Part shown: one piece after another, positions 38,720 through 45,375 of the stretch
How the letters are laid out: every line of letters begins with the position of its first letter
How positions within the stretch are numbered: position 1 is the first letter of the stretch
Assembly (NCBI GenBank): GCA_030448225.1
Contig: JAUJNJ010000044.1
Location: forward strand, 1 to 45,375
Reading direction: 5' to 3'
DNA from: Phycisphaerae bacterium
GTDB taxonomy: Bacteria > Planctomycetota > Phycisphaerae > Tepidisphaerales > Tepidisphaeraceae
DNA: 45,375 nucleotides
Position numbers and translations under genes: made by a program
The notes under the pieces: model-generated
The model's input: only the letters and a program-made list of their open reading frames with translations
Database searches by the model: none
Told to the model about the DNA's origin: nothing

Positions 38720-40142
38720 TTACACCAGCAGGTCCCGAACGACGCGCGCCGGCTCGACGCCGGTGAGCTTGGCGTCGAGCCCCTGGAACTTGTGGGTGAA
38801 GCGGTTGTCGTCGATGCCGAGGCAGTGAAGGATCGTGGCGTTCAGGTCGTTGAGGTGGACGGGGTTCTGCGTGACGTTGTAGGAGAAGTCGTCGGTCTCG
38901 CCGTGCGAGATGCCCCCCTTCACGCCCCCGCCGGCGAGCCACATGCAGAAGTTGCGGGGGTGGTGGTCGCGGCCGTAGTTGTTCGGCGTGAGCGTGCCCT
39001 GGCTGTACGCGGTGCGCTGTTTGAGGTCGATCAGCAGCGCCGTCGCCGTCGAGTCCTGCACTGGTTGCCGAGTTGGCTCGGCAGCGACGAGTGCTGGTCC
39101 CACCCGCGGTGGTGGACTTGCACGACCCGCACACCTCGCTCCACGAGTCGCCGCGCCATGATCGCGCAGCGCGAACGAGCCGGACTTGGTGGCGTCGGGG
39201 CCGTAGAGGTCGAGCACCGACTTGGGCTCGCCCGACAGGTCACGTCAGTTCCGGCACGCTGCTGCATGCGGAACGCCATCTCGTACTGGGCGACGCGGGT
39301 CTGGGTCTCGGGGTCGCCGAAGCGGCTGAAGCCGCGCGCGCTGAGCTTGCCGAGCAAGTCGAGCATCGTGCGGCGGTCGGCGGCGGTGACGCCGTCGGGT
39401 TCTTCAGGTAGAGCACCGGGTCGCCCGCGGCGTAAGCGCCACGCCGCACGTACTTCGTCGGCAGGAAGCCGCTGCCCCATGCGCGAGTAGATCGCCTGCC
39501 CGTTGCTGCCGCTCGGGAAGCCGCGGCGTGAAGACCACGAACGCGGGCAGATCGTTGTTCTCGCTGCCGAGGCCGTACGAGATCCACGACCCGATGCTGG
39601 CGCGGCCGGGATCTCCGAGCCGGTCATGACGAACGTGCAGGCCGGGTCGTGGTTGATCTCGCGGTCGTGTGTGGACGGTCTTCACCAGCGCGATGTCGTC
39701 GACCACCTTCGCCGTGTGCGGCAGCAACTCGGCGTTCACCGCCCGCACGTGCCGCGCTCGAACTTGTACTTCGACGGGGCGACGGGAAGCGGGTCTGCCC
39801 GCTGGTCATCGTCGTGATATTGGTCGCCGCGGACGCTCGGCGGGAGGTCCTTGTCGAAGTAGTCGCGCAGACCCGGCTTGTGGTCCCACAGGTCGATCTG
39901 CGACAGGCCGCCGTTCATGTGCAGGTAGATCCGCTCTTCGCCCGCGGCCGGTGGTGCGGGAACCCCGGCAAGGCGGGTGGACGCGGCCCACCGCCGCCGA
40001 CGACGCCTGCGACAGGGCGGCCGCCGCGGACCCGGCGCCCTTGCCCGCCAGCATCGCCATCGCGATGCCGCCAGCGCAGGCCGACGTCGCCGAAGAACTG
40101 CCGGCGGGTGGTGAGGAGTTGTTGTTGAAGGATCGGGTCCAT
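38720..40142 (-). CDS. DUF1501 family protein (many frame breaks)
   Basis: About 474 codons, reconstructed across roughly nine single-base breaks. The ATG at 40142 starts [20 protein letters not shown], a twin-arginine signal typical of the family. Segments in family order: [119 protein letters not shown] and [20 protein letters not shown]. The fold is that of sulfatases and alkaline phosphatases, with possible metal ligands in the GG and HHRGWDQH segments, but the catalytic role of the family is not established. It follows the DUF1549/DUF1553 cytochrome gene by about 95 nt, the standard planctomycete pairing. Confidence 0.85.
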
Positions 40143-40234
40143 GTGTCTTTCTCGATCTCCCCTGTATTCGAGGAGAGGGTTGGTGGGCATCGAAGGGTTG
40201 ACCGTTTCGCTGTGGTAAGTCGAACGGCCAGCGG

Positions 40235-43200
40235 TTACCATTGATCACCCGGTAGCCGTGCATCCGATGCCCTCGTCTTCCGCGGCAAACGCGGCGCCCG
40301 CTTCCAGTTCCGGTTGAGCGTCTCGTCGAGGTTCAGGATCATGTTCGCCACGAGCGTGTACGCCGCCAATTCCGCCAGGGCCAGGTCGGCCTTCGGCTTC
40401 GACTCGCCGTGCGAGATCGCCTGCTTCGCCGCCGCTCGTCGGCGCGGTAGCGGGCGAGGTGTGCGGCAAACTGCTCCGCCACCACGCCGGTTTCGAACAC
40501 CTCAGGGCGCCCGGCCGAGGACGACGCGGTAGGCGAACGCGATCCGCTCGGCCGGCGTCGCGCCCCGCCGGCCGCCATCATCCGCTCGGCGAGGGCGCGG
40601 GCCGCCTCCACGTGCTGCACGTCGTTCATGAGTTGCAGCGCCCTGCAGCGGCGTGTTGCTCCGCTCGCGCCGGCCGCAGCTTTGCTCGCGGTTCGGCGTC
40701 GAAGTTCGCCATGAACGGCGGCGGCGCGGTGCAGCTCAGGAACGCGTAGACGCTCCGGCGGTACAGCGCCGGGCCCGTGTCCTGCGTGTGTACTTCTCCG
40801 TGTTCGACCCGACGTAGGCGACCGGCTCCCAGATGTTCGGCGGCTGGTAGATGCGGTCGCCCTTGCCGCCCATCGCGAAGTTCATCAGGCCGCTGACGAA
40901 CAGCGTTGTCGCGGATCTGCTCCGCGTCGAGCCCCAGGTCGCGGGCCGCGGGCGTAGAGGGTTCTCCGGATCGCGGGCGAGCAGCGTCGGGGTGGCGACT
41001 GACGACCGGCGGAACGCGTCGGACGTCACGAGCAGCCGCACGAACGCCTTCACGTCCCACGCCTTCCCGACTTCGCCGCCGGCTCGCGGAGGGTGACGGC
41101 GAGCCAGTCGAGCAGTTCCGGGTGGCTCGGCACCTCGCCCTGCGCCGAGGTCCTCGCTCGACTTCGTGAGCCCGGTGCCGAAGAACTGCTGCCAGAACCG
41201 GTTCGCGGTTACGCGTCGTCAGCGGGTGCTCCGGTGCCACGAGCCACCGAGCGAGGTCGAGCCGGGTCGCCCGGGCGTCGGGCTTGGACTTCTTCAGCGG
41301 CGGGAGGAACGCCGGCGTCGCCGGCTGCACCTTCTCGCCGGGCTTGTCGTACTGGCCATGAACCATCACAAACGCGTCGCGCGCGGCGACGTCGGCAGGT
41401 CGTTGAAGACGAACGTCGCCGGGATCGCCTGCTCGGCCTTGGCCTTCTGGTCTCGAATCGCCGCCGCCTCGCCCGCAGCCGTGGCGAGTTTCGGCTTCGT
41501 CCCGCACACGGTCTGGACGTAGTAGTCGCCTTGCCGCCGCTTCAGGTCCTCCGGCTTCGTGACCTTCTCCGGCCCCGCCTTCAGCAGCGCGTTGAGGTCG
41601 GGCGGCGCAGCCCGGCGTGTTCGGTGCCAAGCGCGACTTCAGCCACGCGGCCAGCGAGCGGGCGGGATCGGCCGCGGCGTCGCCGCGGCCGGCGACGCCG
41701 ACGTCGTCCCAGTAGACGGTGCCGCCGAACTGCGTGAACTCGGTGGAGCGCGTCGCCTCCGGCCGCAGGCCGACCGTCGCGATCGGCACCTCAGCGCACC
41801 CACCGCCCCGCCTCGGGGAGCGGCCCCATGTTCACCTTCTCGGCCGCGTTGCCCGTCCCGTAGACGATCGCGTCGTAGTCCCCCACACGGTCGGTGTCGC
41901 CAGCCGCTCGTGTGGTACTGGAGCATGATCGCTTTCGGCGGGCTGGCGGGATCAGACGCGCGACGAGGCGGCCGTCCGGCGGGATCATCCAGCGCGACGC
42001 CCCCGCCTGGGAGGATGTCCTGCGCCAGCCCCGGGTCCGTCCGCCGCAGCGCGCGACGACCGCTGAAGACTTCGCCCCCTTCCGCCGCCGTTATCCAGGT
42101 AGTCGGGTGGCCGGGGCTGCCGACGCCGCTGGCGCCGGCGACGAGTTCGTCATCGAGCGCCACACCTGCCGCAGTTCCTCGGCCGGCGGCGCGGCTGCAC
42201 GGTCGCCGGGTCGGTGTACGCAATCGCCCCCGTCTTCGCGTCGAGTTCCGCCTGCTTGGCGGTCACCTGCGCGGTCAGCTCCGTTCAGTTCGCTTCCTGT
42301 TCCGGCGTCGGCAGTTTCACGATCGGCGCCGTCAGGCGCGCGTTGCCGTCGTTGGCCGGGTCGGCGGCGGAATAGAGAACGAGTAGAGCGAATAGAACTC
42401 GCGCGCGCTGATCGGGTCGAACTTGTGGTCGTGGCAGACCGCGCCCGCCGGTAAGGCCCATCCACGCTCCGGTCGTCGTCGACGTGCGCCCACCGCGTAC
42501 TTGAAGAGTTGCTCCGCGTCGATCAGGCGCCCTCGGCGGTCGTCACGTTGCTGCGGATGAAGCCGGTCGCGAGCTGTTCCTTCGTCGGCGCGGGCTTGGC
42601 GTCGGGGAGCAGGTCGCCGGCGAGTTGCTCGATCGTGAAGACGTCGAACGGCTTGTTGTCGTTGAAGCTGCGGATCACGTAGTCAGGAACGCCCACGTCT
42701 GCCGCTCGTTGTCGGTGCATGCCGTGGGTGTCGGCGTAGCGGGCGACGTCGAGCCAGTGCCGCCATCTCCTCGCCGTAGCGGCGACGCGAGGGTAGCGGT
42801 CGACCATCCGCTCGTAGGCTCCGGGGCGCGTCGGCGACGAACGCCTCGGTCTCGCCCGGCGTGGGCGGCAGGTCCCCGTGGCTGCTGAACGCCACGCGGC
42901 GGGCGAGCGTCGGTCGGTCCGCTTCGGCGGATACCTTCGGCTTCTCCTGCCCGAGCCGCGCCGACAGGAAGGCGTCGATCGGATGGCGCCCCTGCCCGGC
43001 GGCCGGCGATGCGGGGACCGCAGGTTTGCGGATGGCCTCGAACGACCAGTGCCGCTCGTACGCCGCCCCCTGCTCGATCCACTTCCGCAACGTCTCCCGC
43101 TCGGCGGGGGTCAGCGTCTTGTGCGAGTCGGGCGGCGGCATGACCAATTCCGGGTCGGCGCTGGTCACGCGCGCCCACAGTTCGCTCTTCGCCAGATCTT

Positions 43201-43498
43201 TCGGGACGACCGCCCGCACGCCGTCGCGCTCGGCCGCGGCGCCCTCGGCGGTGTCGAGGCGCAACCCGGCCTTGCGGTGCTTCGGGTCGAAGCCGTGACA
43301 GGCGAAACACTTGTTCGAGAGGATGGGCCGGACGTCGCGGTTGAACTTGACATGATCCGCCGCCGTCGCCGCTGATTGATGTGGATCTGCGCGGACGACA
43401 GGCGCGAGCAGGAGCGCAGCGAACAGCGCGCCGAGCGCCCGGATTGCGCCCGCCTTGCTCGATTGCCGCGGGCGGTGGTACGAGAGGTTTCGAGGCAT
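40235..43498 (-). CDS. Planctomycete cytochrome-c/DUF1549/DUF1553 protein (many frame breaks)
   Basis: About 1,088 codons read across many frame breaks. The start is the ATG at 43498 or the one at 43507, both just downstream of GGAG. A signal peptide (LGALFAALLLAPVVRA) leads to a cytochrome-c-type PSCyt1 domain with the heme motif CFACH in ILSNKCFACHGFDPKHRKAG. The DUF1549 domain follows (WLDVARYADTHG, RSFNDNKPFDVFTIEQLAGD and a CHDHKFDPI-type motif near 42430). A concanavalin-like insert (TEFTQFGGTVYWDDVGVAG) precedes DUF1553 (ATRLDLARWLVAPEHPLTTR, ELAAYTLVANMILNLDETLN). The stop is at 40235 or 40245, depending on an unresolved shift. These proteins are periplasmic, typical of Planctomycetes and some Verrucomicrobia, and are proposed to act with DUF1501 partners in glycan breakdown. 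The DUF1501 gene follows on the same strand. Confidence 0.85.
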
Positions 43499-43507
43499 AT
43501 GGATCAT

Positions 43508-44351
43508 CGTCCGCTATCTCCGCGAGGCACGTCATGGCAGAGGCCCGTCGCCCCGTCGCTGCGCATATTTCTGTCCGCCAGCGGCAGCCGTAGTTCGAGT
43601 TCGGCCGCGGCCGCGTGACAGCGTCTCTGCGCGACCAGCAGATTCGCCGAGCAACGATGCACTGGTTAAGACGCCACGGGGCGGCAGGTTTATAGCTGCC
43701 CGGACATACCTGTTACCGCGCCGCAGTCACCTCGTTTTCTCTGGCTCCCCGCGAATTCGGATGCTGGGAGTAGCTTTGCGAGCCCATCACTCATAACGCC
43801 GGATGGGGACCTCCCGTTCATTTACGACATCGGGGCATTTCAAAGGTGGCAGGCCCCATTGAACGGCATAGACATCGAGGTCGAATCCACAACGCGCCGC
43901 TGCTGCTGCTGCACCACCCGCCGGGCACTCGATGCTTTCCACGTGTCGGTACGCAGTGGTAGCCGCTCGAGCGGTCCGCGTCGGGAGTTGACGACCCGCG
44001 AGGGGATTGGAAATGCGCCGACACCCCCGGCGTTATAATCTTTGCCGCTGCCCCGGCCCGCTCGCAAGTGTACGTGGATCGAGCGCTAAGGGCGTGCCAA
44101 ACGGCGGGCCGATTCCCCGCGGCGGATTTCATTGGCTGCCCACCCCCAACCCATCTAGCATCGGTGCAACACCCGTCTAAACGCACCCCCACCATTCTCA
44201 CCGCGAAATCCGCAACTCGCCGCCGGGCCCGACTCATCGTGTCGGCACCGGCGCCGGCGATATCCGCCGGGCGGCTGGCAATGTACGTCCGGCCGGCGCG
44301 GGGAGCAGTGCGGGGAAGTCGTGGGCCGTTCCGGACGGGAGGAGCTCCGTT
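43508..44351. other. Divergent intergenic region before the SPFH gene
   Basis: 844 bases between divergent genes; no protein is recognised. A sharp TATAAT (44034-44039) in otherwise GC-rich DNA is a good -10 candidate on the plus strand, about 310 nt before the SPFH start. A small hairpin, GGCAG-N8-CTGCC (about 43683-43700), is also present. Confidence 0.45.
44034..44039 (+). promoter_or_regulatory. Possible -10 box of the SPFH gene
   Basis: TATAAT exactly matches the consensus; the best upstream candidate for a -35 box, TTGGAA at 44007-44012, is 21 nt away, too far for normal spacing. It would imply a leader of about 300 nt. Confidence 0.3.
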
Positions 44352-45375
44352 ATGTTCGCGTTGATGGCAGGCTCGCTTGCCACCGCGTCGGCGTCGTTCT
44401 TTGGTGTTCCGGTTCTAACAGCGCTGAGCGAAGGGCCGATGGCATCGGCAGTGCCGACGGCCGCCGCGTTGGCGGGACTGTCGCCCGTCGGGTGGGCGCT
44501 CGTGGCGGGCGTCCCGCTCGTGATGTTCTGGCTCGCCGCGTCCCTCTCGGGCATCCGGTACATCCCCAACGACCGGATCGGCGTGGTCGAGAAGCTCTGG
44601 TCGTCCCGCGGCAGCGTCTCCAGCGGGCGCGTGATCGCGCTCGACGGGGAGGCCGGGTACCAGGCGCGCGTGCTGCGCGGCGGGCTGCACTTCCGCCTCT
44701 GGCGGTGGCAGTACCGCGTGCACAAGGCCCGGCTCGTGGCCGTGCCGCAGGGGAAGATCGCGTACGTGTACGCCCGCGTCGGCGAGTCGCTGGCGCGGGG
44801 TCAGACGCTGGCGCGCAACCTCGTCGTCTGCGACGATTTCCAGGACGCCGAGGCGTTCGTCGGCCGGCCGGACGTTCTGGACACGGCCGTCGTGCCGGCG
44901 GCTAACGACCCGAGTCGGGTCCCGACGAAGTATCGTCAGCCCGCTCATCCCCGCGGCCAGCGCGGCCGCCAGCGGGCGATCCTGCGCGAGGGCGTCTACG
45001 CGATCAACCTCGCGCTGTTCGTTGTGATCGGCGACGACCGCGTCCACCACCTCGGCCTCGACGGCACGCACCGCGACGAGTTGGAGAAGGTCGTCGCCTG
45101 GCAGAAGGAACTGCGCGACCGCCACGGGTTCGACCCGGTCGTGATCGGCGACCGCGTGCAGACGGCCGACCCGCTCAACCCCGAGCGGCCGATCGTCGTC
45201 GACTCGATCGGCATCGTCACCGTCCACGACGGCCCGAGCCTCGCGCCCGGCGAGATCCTCGCGCCGGCCGTCGGGAGCGGCCCGGCCGACGCGGCCTCAC
45301 ACACCCACTACCAGGCCCCCGACGCGTTCCTCCGCGCCCGCGGCCGCCCCGGGCGGCCGGACGTCCCGCTCCCTG
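44352..45375 (+). CDS. SPFH/flotillin-like membrane protein (3'-partial)
   Basis: The frame is open from the ATG at 44352 (AGGAG seven bases upstream) to the end of the window, 341 residues. A membrane segment spans residues about 46-66 (VGWALVAGVPLVMFWLAASL). It leads directly into the SPFH core: IPNDRIGVVEKLWSSRGSVS, GRVIALDGEAGYQARVLRGG and LHFRLWRWQYRVHKARLVAV. QGKIAYVYARVGESLARGQT is the family's usual strand pair, GQRGRQRAILREGVYAINLA follows, and TVHDGPSLAPGEILAP begins the next repeat. The family forms membrane scaffolds (flotillin-like microdomains). The C-terminal coiled-coil part lies beyond the right edge, so full architecture and partners cannot be judged. Confidence 0.92.
   Translation, partial: MFALMAGSLATASASFFGVPVLTALSEGPMASAVPTAAALAGLSPVGWALVAGVPLVMFWLAASLSGIRYIPNDRIGVVEKLWSSRGSVSSGRVIALDGEAGYQARVLRGGLHFRLWRWQYRVHKARLVAVPQGKIAYVYARVGESLARGQTLARNLVVCDDFQDAEAFVGRPDVLDTAVVPAANDPSRVPTKYRQPAHPRGQRGRQRAILREGVYAINLALFVVIGDDRVHHLGLDGTHRDELEKVVAWQKELRDRHGFDPVVIGDRVQTADPLNPERPIVVDSIGIVTVHDGPSLAPGEILAPAVGSGPADAASHTHYQAPDAFLRARGRPGRPDVPLP

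Overview
The window is about 45 kb of high-GC chromosomal DNA that most likely comes from a planctomycete (Planctomycetota). This rests on three family markers: a planctomycete cytochrome-c/DUF1549/DUF1553 gene followed by a DUF1501 gene (40235-43498 and 38720-40142), two surface proteins with LEPR-XLL-like N-termini (VERLEDRTLM, GKEILEARSLM), and a fused MFS/spermidine-synthase-like protein. The exact lineage cannot be read from the sequence. No rRNA, tRNA, CRISPR array, IS element or prophage was seen.

Layout. 1-6750: a glutathionylspermidine-synthase-like ligase cut by the left edge, then minus-strand redox and hydrolase genes (flavin disulfide reductase, PNPOx-like protein, exported alpha/beta hydrolase, Tat-exported metallo-beta-lactamase-fold protein, SDR). 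7487-9003: an HU protein and a manganese catalase, convergent on a bidirectional terminator. 9331-13455: a large secreted DUF4965 (GtaA-like) protein and a formate/nitrite-transporter family protein. 13870-20697: one giant surface protein (malectin-like, Ig-like, sorbosone-dehydrogenase propeller, kelch, four Calx-beta, two FN3 and three DUF1349-like modules). 21257-27135: the MFS/SpeE fusion, a possible tiny basic protein and a secreted DUF2961 (GH172-type) protein. 27373-30415: a soluble six-PAS histidine kinase. 31131-36572: a TetR-controlled RND efflux operon, plus a relic of a second RND permease gene that still has its operator and ribosome binding site. 36801-38159: a secreted SdrD_B/post-COAP-1-type protein. 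38720-43498: the cytochrome-c/DUF1549/DUF1553 and DUF1501 pair. 44352-end: an SPFH/flotillin-like protein that runs off the window.

Regulation. The clearest circuit is tetR plus RND. Near-identical operators of the AGTTGAC-N6-GTCAACT type lie just upstream of tetR, upstream of the active permease, and upstream of the permease relic. This suggests autorepression and shared control. A strong hairpin with a U-rich tail separates tetR from the efflux unit.

Quality caveat. Single-base indels break many minus-strand genes (giant protein, MFS/SpeE, start of DUF2961, N-terminal half of the PAS kinase, C-terminus of the RND permease, DUF1501, DUF1549/DUF1553). Other genes, including all larger plus-strand ones, are clean. 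Correct protein sequence continues in another frame across each break, often with a second shift tens of bases later, so most breaks look like consensus errors. These loci are annotated as single genes. I found no clearly new system. The most interesting items are the three-operator efflux locus with its relic gene, the giant multi-domain protein whose four Calx-beta repeats all break at the same motif, and the tandem duplication at the start of the DUF2961 gene.
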